DNA of 64,000 nt, taken from NCBI GenBank assembly GCA_911810475.1, contig OU461276.1:2791501-2855500 (forward strand), written 5' to 3'. This DNA is from Candidatus Celerinatantimonas neptuna (lineage in GTDB: Bacteria; Pseudomonadota; Gammaproteobacteria; Enterobacterales; Celerinatantimonadaceae). This document shows, one piece after another, positions 38,685-47,335 of this stretch. How positions within the stretch are numbered: the stretch's first letter is position 1; each line of letters begins with the position of its first letter. The notes beneath the pieces were generated by a model, which was not told where the DNA came from, made no database searches, and worked only from the letters and a program-made list of their open reading frames with translations. The translations under genes and the position numbers were made by a program.

Positions 38685-40490
38685 TTATTTCCGTGTTCCT
38701 ACTGACGCTTTGTTATAAGACTGTATCCCTCCTAAAGATTGGGTTTTACCAAAATCTTCTGGTATGTTCAGCGCATCATCATTCAGTCCCTCTGCATCTA
38801 GGAAGCTTTTTACAGCCGTTTGTATTCGGTCTTCTAGTCTTTCAGTTTCAGTGAATACCCGATCACATATTCTGCCTAGGTCCATCTCAGCTTTAATTTG
38901 CGTCAATTTACTATATATATACGTCATCAACGAAGTCTCTTCCGTAAACCAGTCCACGGTTGCACCGTTTTCAACGAATACATTCTTGGGTTTACCAATA
39001 TCACCGTTAGCCTTCATTGCCTTGAAACCCATTAATAGATGACAATCTGTTGAGTGATTTTTCATACCTTTCTGCCACTCATTTAGATAGTTAAGTTCAA
39101 TTTTTCCCCACCCGAGACGTTCGGCATTAAGTTTTGCTGCTGTCATTGCCGGTTCTAACTCTTCTGCCAAACGCTCAGCTTCAGATGCATCTTTTATTTT
39201 ACAAGCTGACCATTTCACACGTTCTGATTTGGTGTTAGTGCCCATGATTTCAAATAATTTTGTCCGTGTTCCTTCAGAGAATTGGCGCTTGAGTTTCCAG
39301 TTTACACCGCATGAATCGTATAGACTTGTAACCATTCTTGCCTGGATTATTCGCTTATCGTACATAGTTTTCTGTGCGGCCTTCAGGCTTGCGCTTATCT
39401 TATTGTCTAAGCAAGCTCCGCCCGTTGTAGTTTGCAAGTTTGAAAGGATCAATGAGATATTATCTTTTAACGGTAACTTCAATGTGCTCATGATGTCTGC
39501 TAATTTCGTTGACCGAACCGCCCGTCTTAGTGCTAATGTTTGCACTTGCACACGAAATTTAGGCCCCCTCAACAACTCCTCCAATTTATCTTTTAATAAG
39601 TTCCTGATTTGATGTAAATGATCCATATTCGGCTTATCTAATTTGGCAGTATCATAAGTAGTACTTTTCCCCCAATTCAATGGCGCGACGGCGCCTTTCT
39701 TACCTTTATCAAGAAGTTCCTTGATACAGTCTTTCCCCATTTGAGCGGCAGCCTCCTGAACGGCATTATTCATAATGTTCCCAGCTTTCGAGCCACCAAA
39801 AATGTCGCAGCCGATCACTGCATCTGGGTTGACCTCTCCCGTGCCTAGTTGCACCTGTCCGGTGTTTTGTTGTACATTTCCTTCTTGCCCATTTTGTCCT
39901 ACCACGTTGTTATTTATTACCGGACCAAATGCGCTGGCACCGGAAGTCCCGAGAAACTTGTCTATATATGCACCACATACAGAGTTTATCGGTGTAAATG
40001 ACACAGCAGAAACCACAGTAACTATAGATCTTACAACAAATGTTAATATGTCATACTTGAGTGTTTGATCCCAAGGCTGTCTCTTCAGATCCGCACCTAT
40101 TACATCCATAAGAAGATTAGCTATGCTAGTTTGCAGCTCTGCGTCCTCCATACACAAAATAGAGACATCTAGTGGCTGTAAGATGTTTGCTATTATTCTG
40201 TTTATCTTTGCCGTCGTGTTCGATTCTTCCCAACTTGCATTAACTTTTGCTATTATTTCTGTGACTTTAGACTTAGCACATGTCTGTACACGCCTCAGTT
40301 CACCTCCATCAGTCCAATTCGAAATTTTATTTATCTCTCTCTCTAACGCCTGCTCCAGACCTTGCGTAGAAGGGCAATAGTGACTAAATCCCTCGTCTAT
40401 CTGATGTTCCAGGCTGATTAGAATTGCTTTGACCCTTTCTTCTGCCCCGGCCATTTGTGATGTCTCTTTTTCGGATGTTTGGTTTTCCAT
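38685..40490 (-). CDS. Orphan protein of 601 aa, unknown function
   Basis: ATG 40490 has AAGGAG 7 bases upstream. No signal peptide. Residues 1-140 are charged helices, residues 145-180 a hydrophobic patch (ILTFVVRSIVTVVSAVSF) that may insert in a membrane, residues 190-225 a Gly/Asn/Gln-rich low-complexity linker (NNNVVGQNGQEGNVQQNTGQ), and the rest helical with several Cys and Trp. I recognise no family. It is alone, in accessory DNA between the ssrA element and the prophage. The layout of helices, hydrophobic patch and flexible linker would suit a toxin or secreted effector, but nothing proves it. Confidence 0.7.
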   Translation of the reverse strand: MENQTSEKETSQMAGAEERVKAILISLEHQIDEGFSHYCPSTQGLEQALEREINKISNWTDGGELRRVQTCAKSKVTEIIAKVNASWEESNTTAKINRIIANILQPLDVSILCMEDAELQTSIANLLMDVIGADLKRQPWDQTLKYDILTFVVRSIVTVVSAVSFTPINSVCGAYIDKFLGTSGASAFGPVINNNVVGQNGQEGNVQQNTGQVQLGTGEVNPDAVIGCDIFGGSKAGNIMNNAVQEAAAQMGKDCIKELLDKGKKGAVAPLNWGKSTTYDTAKLDKPNMDHLHQIRNLLKDKLEELLRGPKFRVQVQTLALRRAVRSTKLADIMSTLKLPLKDNISLILSNLQTTTGGACLDNKISASLKAAQKTMYDKRIIQARMVTSLYDSCGVNWKLKRQFSEGTRTKLFEIMGTNTKSERVKWSACKIKDASEAERLAEELEPAMTAAKLNAERLGWGKIELNYLNEWQKGMKNHSTDCHLLMGFKAMKANGDIGKPKNVFVENGATVDWFTEETSLMTYIYSKLTQIKAEMDLGRICDRVFTETERLEDRIQTAVKSFLDAEGLNDDALNIPEDFGKTQSLGGIQSYNKASVGTRK

Positions 40491-41281
40491 TTGAGTACTC
40501 CTTTAGAGCTTTAAATTTAATTTCGCGTATAGATCTTTTTTCATTGCATGTATGAAAAAAATAAAAGAGTCACCTCCTCCAACCCCTCAGCCCCTATAAA
40601 GCCCCTGAAGGCCAAATTGGGTGTCTAATCTTTTACCTAGCGTGCTGTTAAATACCTGCGTGACCACTTGCTCTAATGCTATGGTTACGCCGCTTTTTAC
40701 CCACCTATGCCACCGTGTTACATAACCGCAATGCACTCTGGTGAGGCACCTTGCTCGTAAAGCCGCTGGATTTTTGTAAGGTGATTAGCAATGGTTTTCC
40801 ACGCTAGGTTTAATGTGTTTTTAAGCTGTTCAAGTACAGCGTCACTGGCAATAAGTACCAACAGCTCGCCAGTAAACGGCGATGCTTGCCGAGTTGATTG
40901 CTGTGTATCACTGCCTATCTATGTGACCTTTTAAAAGGTAGGGTAATCCTACCTGCGTTGTTGCTAGGTCTATCTTAGTGGTTATTTGTATTTATCAATT
41001 GGGCTATTTGCTTACAAATCAGGGGAAAATTAGGTGGTTGCAATTTTTTGTTGCACTTGCTGTTTTATAAATCAAAGAAAATAGGGAGAAGTGACTTTGG
41101 GTGACTAAACGTTCAGTGGTCTAACAAAATTATGACGGGGCTTAGGTGAAGAAACAGCTAAGTAGAAAACAAGTTTTGCCATAATTTATAGTAATTTGTG
41201 TTTTTCTAAATTTGTTACTTCTCTAAAACGGAAATGTCCAAATCATTGCTAGAAAGTGACCAGACTTTATTATCTGTTACA
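40491..41281. other. Accessory gap with a gene remnant
   Basis: About 790 bases. A minus-strand open piece at 40718-40917 encodes SPFTGELLVLIASDAVLEQL and then TIANHLTKIQRLYEQGASPE before a stop, but lacks a start; it looks like the tail of a lost gene. The rest has no recognisable feature. Confidence 0.4.
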
Positions 41282-41305
41282 ACTGCCGCATAGGCGGCTT
41301 AGTAA
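41282..41305. other. Solitary type I-F CRISPR-repeat-like sequence at the prophage edge
   Basis: ACTGCCGCATAGGCGGCT followed by TAGTAA. From memory, the type I-F repeat class reads ACTGCCGCATAGGCAGCT then TAGAAA, which differs at two of these 24 positions. The GCCGC-ATAG-GCGGC part forms a hairpin. Only one copy is present and no cas gene is near, so it is not an array. It lies 18 bases from the end of the prophage integrase gene, where an attL core would be. Confidence 0.5.
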
Positions 41306-41322
41306 TATTTAAAGGGAGTTGG

Positions 41323-42492
41323 TTAGCTGTTGATGTTATGGCTTTGTTTTTCGGAGTGATCATATTCCCGCATATAGCTCCCATAATGCCTGAATAGCAT
41401 TTCTGGTGAGGCATGGCCCATTTGTTCTGCTAGCCACCAGAGGTTTGCGCCGGATGAGATGTGGCGACATGCAAATGTGTGTCGGCAGTTGTAAGGGCGT
41501 CGGTAGCGAACGCCTGCTTTTTTGAGTGTGGGTTGCCAGGCTTTTTTGCGCACTGAGTCACTGGTTTGCCAGTGCGTCTTTAGTCGTGGATCATGAAATA
41601 TATAGTCGCTGTGTAAAAAGGTGTGCTCTTTTTGCTGGTGGAGGGCATGCATTGCTTCACTATCTAACTCGATCATTCGTCTGCCTGCTCGAGTTTTTGT
41701 TGATTTCGTGATGCCAGAAACAAGCGCTTCGACAACAGAGACTTTGTGATTGATCCAGTCTACATCATCCCATTTTAATGCAATGAGCTCGGAAGTCCTT
41801 AATCCACTGTGTAGCCAAAATCGGAACAGGTTTTGCCATTGGGGATGGCTTTCTGCCGCTTTGATAATTGCTTTTTCTTCTGCAGGTGTAAATGGGTCTA
41901 CATCTTTGTTTTGTCCCCGAGTGGATAGCTTGTCCTCTTTGCGGATATAACGACCAGGATTGACACCGACACAGGGATTAATTTTGATTACACCATCCGT
42001 GATGCCTTCATCCAGTGATGAACGTAAAACTGACAGGATGTTTCGCATTGTTTTAAGGCTACACGATGCCTGCGTGATAAATCGTTTAATCAGTGCGGGA
42101 GTTACTTCACTGATGTAAACATCATGCAGAGGCTTGAGTGCCGTGATGCACTTACGATAACCAATCAGCGTTGATGGTGATAACCCCCTAAGCAGGCAGC
42201 TTTCCATATAGGCTTCGAGATAACAGCTGACGGTTGTCTCTGTTTTTGTTTTCTCTCCCAACAATATGGCGGAGCGGCTATTCGGGAAATGCTCGAGATA
42301 ATCAAAAATCCCTTTCTCTATATCCATCTCCACAGCCGCTTTTTTGCGGGCCGCATATCGAAGATTTGATTTTGTTGGTGGCAATCCCCTAAGAGGCTCA
42401 CGGCAACGTTTGCCGTGATACATAAACGAGATATAAATCGTTTTGTTATCCCGTATGGTGACCCCTTTTAGATCCGTCCGTTCCGTGCCCAT
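41323..42492 (-). CDS. int: Prophage tyrosine integrase
   Basis: 389 residues. N-terminal Arm DNA-binding domain (GVTIRDNKTIYISFMYHGKR), core-binding domain (about 80-180) and catalytic domain with Arg in HSGLRTSELIALKWDDVDW, Lys in TKTRAGRRMIEL, NCRHTFACRH (His-x-x-Arg type), MGHASPEM and Tyr in FRHYGSYM. Lambda-like lineage. It is the last gene of the leftward operon that starts at PL, overlapping xis by 25 bases. Confidence 0.93.
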   Translation of the reverse strand: MGTERTDLKGVTIRDNKTIYISFMYHGKRCREPLRGLPPTKSNLRYAARKKAAVEMDIEKGIFDYLEHFPNSRSAILLGEKTKTETTVSCYLEAYMESCLLRGLSPSTLIGYRKCITALKPLHDVYISEVTPALIKRFITQASCSLKTMRNILSVLRSSLDEGITDGVIKINPCVGVNPGRYIRKEDKLSTRGQNKDVDPFTPAEEKAIIKAAESHPQWQNLFRFWLHSGLRTSELIALKWDDVDWINHKVSVVEALVSGITKSTKTRAGRRMIELDSEAMHALHQQKEHTFLHSDYIFHDPRLKTHWQTSDSVRKKAWQPTLKKAGVRYRRPYNCRHTFACRHISSGANLWWLAEQMGHASPEMLFRHYGSYMREYDHSEKQSHNINS

Positions 42493-42653
42493 TCTGTTAC
42501 AGCCTCTAAATCAATCCAGCGTTCCTTCACGCCATTTACTTTGCGAACCTGAACGCCAATTTGCCAAATGCCTCGTTCAATCCGTTTTTTTACAGCAGCC
42601 TCAGATTCGCCAGAAATATGGCAATACTGTGATAATGGCACGCAACCTAACAT
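42468..42653 (-). CDS. xis: Excisionase-like DNA-binding protein (61 aa)
   Basis: From ATG 42653: MLGCVPLSQYCHISGESEAA, KKRIERGIWQIGVQV, WIDLEAVTEWARN. This is the winged-helix/MerR-like fold of phage excisionases (a first helix reading into a basic recognition helix, then the wing). It is directly upstream of and overlapping int, as usual. It bends DNA to direct excision. Confidence 0.82.
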   Translation of the reverse strand: MLGCVPLSQYCHISGESEAAVKKRIERGIWQIGVQVRKVNGVKERWIDLEAVTEWARNGRI

Positions 42654-42663
42654 AATGGACCTC

Positions 42664-43050
42664 CTAGACTGTTTCAGTTTGTGTAGAGTGAGCATGAATA
42701 TATTCAGAAAGGGATAAACGCTCTGCAGGGATAGATTGCTCTATTTCTTCCAGGTCGTTCTGGTTGTCGGTTATGCGTCTGAGCAATGTAATTTCAGCTT
42801 CAAGCCTCAGTAACGAAGGTCGTTCATTCTGGATGATATATTGGGCGACAGTCTTATCCAGAATAATGCGATTTTCAAAATAGTTAAATGCAGTTGCAGT
42901 ACTCACTTTTGCTACTTTTGCGATATTTTGATGATTAACCGATGATAACCCTTGTTCTTTTGCTAATTTGAGAGCCGCTTTCAATAAGTTTTCCTTGCGG
43001 ATGGCTGGAGCCTGACGGGTTCTTTTGTTGCTTTTAGTTGAAGATTCCAT
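42664..43050 (-). CDS. TetR-type HTH protein in the int operon (128 aa)
   Basis: Residues 15-65 form a TetR N-terminal domain: RKENLLKAALKLAKEQGLSS, NHQNIAKVAKVSTATAFNYF. The C-terminal 60 residues are too short for a TetR ligand-binding domain and are mostly acidic helix. It may be a small phage regulator of the early-left operon. It lies just upstream of xis. Confidence 0.7.
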   Translation of the reverse strand: MESSTKSNKRTRQAPAIRKENLLKAALKLAKEQGLSSVNHQNIAKVAKVSTATAFNYFENRIILDKTVAQYIIQNERPSLLRLEAEITLLRRITDNQNDLEEIEQSIPAERLSLSEYIHAHSTQTETV

Positions 43051-43085
43051 AAGTTACCTCTATAAATAATTGATTTTTTAATAAG

Positions 43086-43748
43086 TTAAGCGGCCCGTAT
43101 TTCTTGCTTATTCATGTAAATGTCTCCTAATTCACGGAGGTAATTCCTCGCAATCCAGCTATGTAAGGCATGATCACGTTCTTTAATTAGTAATGGATTA
43201 AAAATAAGAATAGATGTTCCACCTCTTGCGCTTGAGGGCTTGGTGCCTTTGGGGTCTTGTTGATACCAATCAGGTGTATCAAAGCTGATGCGTCCACCAA
43301 TGATGGTCCATATATTGGTCGCTTTTTTCAGAGCTTCACCGAACCAGTCTGCTTCTGGGTTATGTGGAACGACCATGACAGAGTAAAACCCTTTTGCGCA
43401 TTCCTCTGTGGCTTTAGCGATAATATGGTTGAGGCCGGTGCACGTCGTTCCATCATCCATCATTCCCATATAAGGTTTAGAGTAAGGTGGGTTGGCAAAA
43501 CCTCTGCAGGGCAGTCCCATCTTTTGGCAGTATTTTGTCCAGTTTTTCGTGAGTGCATTATCTTTCGCTGTAAAGTAAACACTGTATTTGTTGTTAAAAT
43601 TGGATGCAAAAAGATCAATGCTAAATGGCCCAAACAGGTGAACAATCCCGAAGAACTCTTTATCGGGAGTTTGCCATTCGTCACCAATATCAGAAGCATC
43701 ATGAAGACCTTTATGCATTGTCTCTGTCAGCTGTTCAATGTAGTTCAT
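43086..43748 (-). CDS. Phage N6-adenine DNA methyltransferase
   Basis: 220 residues of the phage Dam-like family (pfam Dam): DEWQTPDKEFF, FSIDLFASNFNNKY, the catalytic FANPPYSKP (about residue 106), VVPHNPEADWF and a C-terminal TSILIFNP strand. It methylates adenine in short sites, often GATC, and may protect phage DNA or affect regulation. Its start overlaps the end of the small zinc-ribbon gene by four bases. Confidence 0.9.
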   Translation of the reverse strand: MNYIEQLTETMHKGLHDASDIGDEWQTPDKEFFGIVHLFGPFSIDLFASNFNNKYSVYFTAKDNALTKNWTKYCQKMGLPCRGFANPPYSKPYMGMMDDGTTCTGLNHIIAKATEECAKGFYSVMVVPHNPEADWFGEALKKATNIWTIIGGRISFDTPDWYQQDPKGTKPSSARGGTSILIFNPLLIKERDHALHSWIARNYLRELGDIYMNKQEIRAA

Positions 43749-43987
43749 GCTGCGTCCTCAATTTGTTTTAGTTCATGAATACATTGCGGACAGGCATTGA
43801 TACCTAAAACATCATCGGTTTCAAAACTGTGCCAACCAAGGCGTTGAAGCTGAATTGCTGCCGTTTCTGTTGATGTTGCGTCTAGCAGAGTTTCTCGCCC
43901 GCACTGACAGCATTCGGCGTGGACTTTGATAATAATGTTCAATTCGTTGGCTTCGGGTTTTTTGAGAATAAGCATTTTTATGTCCAT
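43745..43987 (-). CDS. Small Cys-rich (zinc-ribbon-like) phage protein
   Basis: 80 residues with CCQCGRE and, 40 residues later, CPQC, four Cys suited to bind one zinc. First gene of the leftward operon; its ATG follows the PL promoter by about 15-25 bases. A second start (Met4) is possible. Function unknown. Confidence 0.65.
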   Translation of the reverse strand: MDIKMLILKKPEANELNIIIKVHAECCQCGRETLLDATSTETAAIQLQRLGWHSFETDDVLGINACPQCIHELKQIEDAA

Positions 43988-43990
43988 TTG

Positions 43991-44058
43991 TAAGATTACT
44001 TATCATATATATTAGAAAACTTACTTTTATTATTCAAGTCATAAATTAAGTAATCTTA
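43991..44058 (-). promoter_or_regulatory. OL-like operator region and PL promoter
   Basis: Three operators of form TAAG-N4-CTTA: TAAGATTACTTA (43991-44002), TTAGAAAACTTA (44012-44023) and TAAGTAATCTTA (44047-44058). On the minus strand TTGAAT (44032-44037) and TAATAT (44009-44014) are spaced 17 bases and drive the int-xis operon. Operator 2 overlaps the -10 box. The same operator type lies in front of the cro-like gene. Confidence 0.8.
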
Positions 44059-44167
44059 TTTTTAAACAGTCATTATTTATTAATGATAAACTTGTTATAT
44101 GTTGGTGAGGAGTTTTTAGTGGCTGAAATCTTTTCAGTGCAGTAGGCAATATCGAATAGGCTGATAT

Positions 44168-45277
44168 ATGATTACCACTATACAATCCATAGCTTGGAGC
44201 TTGAAATATACAATGGCAGAAACTTCAAACATTGCAAAAATGGCTGAAAAAATATCAGAAGATATATTTAAATGGTTTAAGTGGGAGCATGTACCGATAA
44301 AAGATTTAAACTTTGCATGTCATAAAGGAGAAGAACATTCAAGCAGTACCAAAGATAAGAAAACACATCCTGTTGATACAATCTTTAAGTATAAAGATCC
44401 TTACAAAGGGCGGGAGATTATATTTAACACCGATCTTAAAAGCTACCAAAAAAATTCAATAACGTCTTCAACTCTACGAGAAGCTATATGGTCGTTAGCT
44501 AGAACTATAGACTGTGCCGATGGTAGTAACGAATGGCACCATCGGTATGCTTTAAGCTCAACAAATTATGAGATTCGAGGGCTTCTTTTTGTTTATAACC
44601 ATGATGGTGAGTACCAGAAAGATTTCATTAATCTTTTTAAACCAAAAATGGGAAGGAGAGGAAAGTTAGCTGGTGGAATCAATATTGGTAATGTTCCTCT
44701 CCGAGAAGGACAGCAGATACATATTATTGAACCTTTGTTAATACAATATATGAGAACAGTTATTTCAGATATGGATAAGTTACATAGAGAGGGCTCTTTC
44801 CCTGAAACGAGCTATTCTTTTTATTATCCAGATCTTCTACTTCATAAACTCAAAGGGGATACACAGAATCATCCTGCCACTATTGAACTAATCTCTGGAC
44901 CTTATATGATTATAAAACATGATGAGATTATTAAATGGAATGAGAAAATTAGTAAGCCTGATGTTAGATGTGGGAAAGGTTATGTTATTTACTATAACCA
45001 GACAGGAGAAACATATTTAGAATTCATCTACCTTTTTGATATGTTATCTAATCTCCAAATTTTGAGGACTCAGGAAAATAAGATTAGAATTAGAGTTGCT
45101 CATAGAGAGCCTTTTAATGATATACGTAGTAATTTTCAGACAGCAATTAATATATACACTGATAATTTAGGTGGTGATGAATTTAAAGCAGAGGTATTAA
45201 AGTCAATTGAATTTGAAATTATAGAGCAAACTAAGGATGTCTTTAGTACAAATAATATTGGGTGGGATAGATCATGA
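44168..45277 (+). CDS. Unknown trio, gene 1: possible PD-(D/E)xK nuclease-like protein (369 aa)
   Basis: Not a family I recognise. Residues 66-92 read HPVDTIFKYKDPYKGREIIF then NTDLKSY; the Asp (PVD) and Asp-Leu-Lys spacing resembles a PD-(D/E)xK nuclease core. The rest is mixed alpha/beta (LLFVYNHDGEYQKDFINLF, YMIIKHDEIIKWNEKISKP). An internal start at 44213 (MAETSNIAK, GGAG 13 bases upstream) is possible. The stop overlaps the next ATG (ATGA), so genes 1 and 2 are translationally coupled. The operon lies between OL and cI, like rexAB of lambda, but reads toward cI. It is very AT-rich. Best guess: prophage-encoded exclusion or defence. Confidence 0.75.
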   Translation: MITTIQSIAWSLKYTMAETSNIAKMAEKISEDIFKWFKWEHVPIKDLNFACHKGEEHSSSTKDKKTHPVDTIFKYKDPYKGREIIFNTDLKSYQKNSITSSTLREAIWSLARTIDCADGSNEWHHRYALSSTNYEIRGLLFVYNHDGEYQKDFINLFKPKMGRRGKLAGGINIGNVPLREGQQIHIIEPLLIQYMRTVISDMDKLHREGSFPETSYSFYYPDLLLHKLKGDTQNHPATIELISGPYMIIKHDEIIKWNEKISKPDVRCGKGYVIYYNQTGETYLEFIYLFDMLSNLQILRTQENKIRIRVAHREPFNDIRSNFQTAINIYTDNLGGDEFKAEVLKSIEFEIIEQTKDVFSTNNIGWDRS

Positions 45278-46359
45278 TTCAAAAAACGTGGCAGGCAGCA
45301 ACAGATAAGGCTGTATTTGATGCCATAAACCAGCATAAAGTCACAAAGGATGAGATTCTTAATTTGTTTTTTTCTAGAAAGGTTATTGTTTCAAAAAAAA
45401 CTGATAAAGACGAACTGGCAAACGAATTCTCTTCATTTTTTCATAGCTTTCATGATTACGATATTTTGTCGACTATATTAGGAGTGAATAATAGAAAAGA
45501 AAAATTAACTTCATATAGTTTAGAAACATCCTTGAAAGTAAGTGATGTTGAAGGCTCTATACAAAAAATTAAAAATGAGATAATGGATCAAGGTGCAACT
45601 GTAAAACATAACGTCCTAAACGGTGGAAAAAAAATTGAAATGCTAATCACCTATCAAGTTCTCAATTTATCGAAGAATGATTTCCAGCAAATCAGTATTC
45701 GGGATGCAGTTTTAACGATCGAAGAAACTGGTAGTGGTTTAGATATTCGACACCCTCAAAATAAAAAGTTATCCGATATTAGTGATATAGTAGTTGATGT
45801 GCTAGAAAGTAAAGATAAGTCATTACTGAAAGATGAAATAGAGTTATCTGCCTTTGATAAGCCTAAAGATAGAACTCTGTTTTTTGATTTCTTAACAAAA
45901 GGAATTGACGGCTTCATTTGTAAAGATGTAACGGATACTTATGTCTTTAACCCTAGTAAAAAAGTAACCTCAGGGGAAACAAATGAGGTTCACATTACAA
46001 GTGCGTCTTTGAAAGGTACTGGTGTGAACTTATCTGAAGAGCTTAAAAGTCTACATGAACAAGGATTCTATACTTGGAGAGTGATCTGGAAAGCTGTAAA
46101 AGAAGACACTGATTCATCTGATCTGTATGTTTTTGAGGCCCAGTTTAGTGATGCAGAAGAATGTAAAGACTTTTCCTTTATTGTAAAAGGTTCATATAAA
46201 CGTAAAAATGAAGGGGTCGTAGGTGACGTTTCAGGTCATAATGTTAATAGAACACCTGTATCACCGATAGAAGAAGAAAGACTTAACAAGCTCATTAATA
46301 AATCAGCACGGAATGCTATTAAGAATTTATCCGATATTTATAATACTCAGGGTGATTAA
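45274..46359 (+). CDS. Unknown trio, gene 2 (361 aa)
   Basis: No recognised family. N-terminal helices (VTKDEILNLFFSRKVIVSKK, DELANEFSSFFHSF) are followed by alternating strands and helices (KKIEMLITYQVLNL, TLFFDFLTKGIDGFICKDV, FYTWRVIWKAVKED, LYVFEAQFSDAEEC) and a charged C-terminal helix with LINKSARNAIKNLSDIY. No membrane segment, P-loop or nuclease motif seen. It overlaps gene 1 by four bases and is two bases from gene 3, so the three are one operon and probably one complex. Confidence 0.75.
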   Translation: MIQKTWQAATDKAVFDAINQHKVTKDEILNLFFSRKVIVSKKTDKDELANEFSSFFHSFHDYDILSTILGVNNRKEKLTSYSLETSLKVSDVEGSIQKIKNEIMDQGATVKHNVLNGGKKIEMLITYQVLNLSKNDFQQISIRDAVLTIEETGSGLDIRHPQNKKLSDISDIVVDVLESKDKSLLKDEIELSAFDKPKDRTLFFDFLTKGIDGFICKDVTDTYVFNPSKKVTSGETNEVHITSASLKGTGVNLSEELKSLHEQGFYTWRVIWKAVKEDTDSSDLYVFEAQFSDAEECKDFSFIVKGSYKRKNEGVVGDVSGHNVNRTPVSPIEEERLNKLINKSARNAIKNLSDIYNTQGD

Positions 46360-46361
46360 AG

Positions 46362-47060
46362 ATGATAATACAGAGAAGCACGTGGTATTTGCTAAGAACT
46401 GAACTCTCTATTTTGGATATTTCTGATAAGATAAGAGCTTATACGTTTGAGCAATCAGCTCCCTTTAGATTTGACTTGGTTAGTTTGCGTGAGTCAAGTA
46501 TCTCGATTAGGTATTCTGAACAATATTTACATATAGATAGCTTTTTAAATGCCTATGGTGAAGATGTTACATCTGAAACAGTTAGATATAAAATTGTAAA
46601 CTTCTCTGTTACAGTAGTAGATGATGACAAGTATCTGATACATATTGAAAACTCACCTCGCTCTACTTTGGAACTTTTCAATAATTTTGAATCAGTCCTA
46701 CAAGCTAATTTTTCATTAACTTTAGTTTCTATTAAAATCTTAGAGTTCTTAGATTCGTTAAGAAATAGAGATGATGTTAAGCAGTTTAAAATTAAAAAAG
46801 CTGTATTCTCAGGTATAACTATTTCATCCAAATCAAGAGCTAAAATTGAAATTACTTCGAGCCAAAATGCTTTACTAGATTTTGAGGGAAAATATCATAT
46901 TAGTAGCTATATTATTGATAAAATAAACTGTCACTTTAGGTTTGATGGGGAAGAAGTTTGTATAGAACTGAGAAAATCAGGAACTATTTCTCATTCTAAG
47001 AAATTAACTCCAGTTTTAAATAATGAACTGCTAATGATTTCTAAAATATATAAATATTAG
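46362..47060 (+). CDS. Unknown trio, gene 3 (232 aa)
   Basis: No recognised family. Mostly beta-strand with aliphatic residues (FRFDLVSLRESSISIRYSEQ, YKIVNFSVTVVDDDKYLIHI, KIKKAVFSGITISSKSRAKI), Tyr/Phe-rich and soluble. No catalytic motif visible. It begins two bases after gene 2 and ends the operon; a 15-bp inverted repeat follows at 47101-47152. Confidence 0.75.
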   Translation: MIIQRSTWYLLRTELSILDISDKIRAYTFEQSAPFRFDLVSLRESSISIRYSEQYLHIDSFLNAYGEDVTSETVRYKIVNFSVTVVDDDKYLIHIENSPRSTLELFNNFESVLQANFSLTLVSIKILEFLDSLRNRDDVKQFKIKKAVFSGITISSKSRAKIEITSSQNALLDFEGKYHISSYIIDKINCHFRFDGEEVCIELRKSGTISHSKKLTPVLNNELLMISKIYKY

Positions 47061-47100
47061 CCATGAATGAACTTCACCAATATTTATGAATAATAAATTC

Positions 47101-47152
47101 AGTTACAACAAATCTGTGATCAAATAATTTTAGTTATAGATTTGTTGTAACT
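47101..47152. repeat. Perfect 15-bp inverted repeat between trio and repressor
   Basis: AGTTACAACAAATCT (47101-47115) and AGATTTGTTGTAACT (47138-47152) with a 22-base loop. It separates the rightward trio from the leftward cI gene, so it may be a bidirectional terminator, though no strong T run follows. Confidence 0.65.
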
Positions 47153-47335
47153 TCAGTTATGCTTTATAAGAGAATTTATCAACTATTCTATACATCTTTA
47201 TTCTTAAAATTTGGTCAAAAAAAATTTGTTAAATAATAATATGAGAGGATAATTAGACTGAAGAGGTGTCATATGATTTATCCTTTTAGGATAGTGCACC
47301 CCGAAAATTTGTGTTTCTGTGGAAGTATATAAAAA

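Noticed and set aside
41282-41305. A CRISPR array
   Set aside because: Only one repeat-like unit, no spacers and no cas genes, so it is reported only as a repeat-like sequence.
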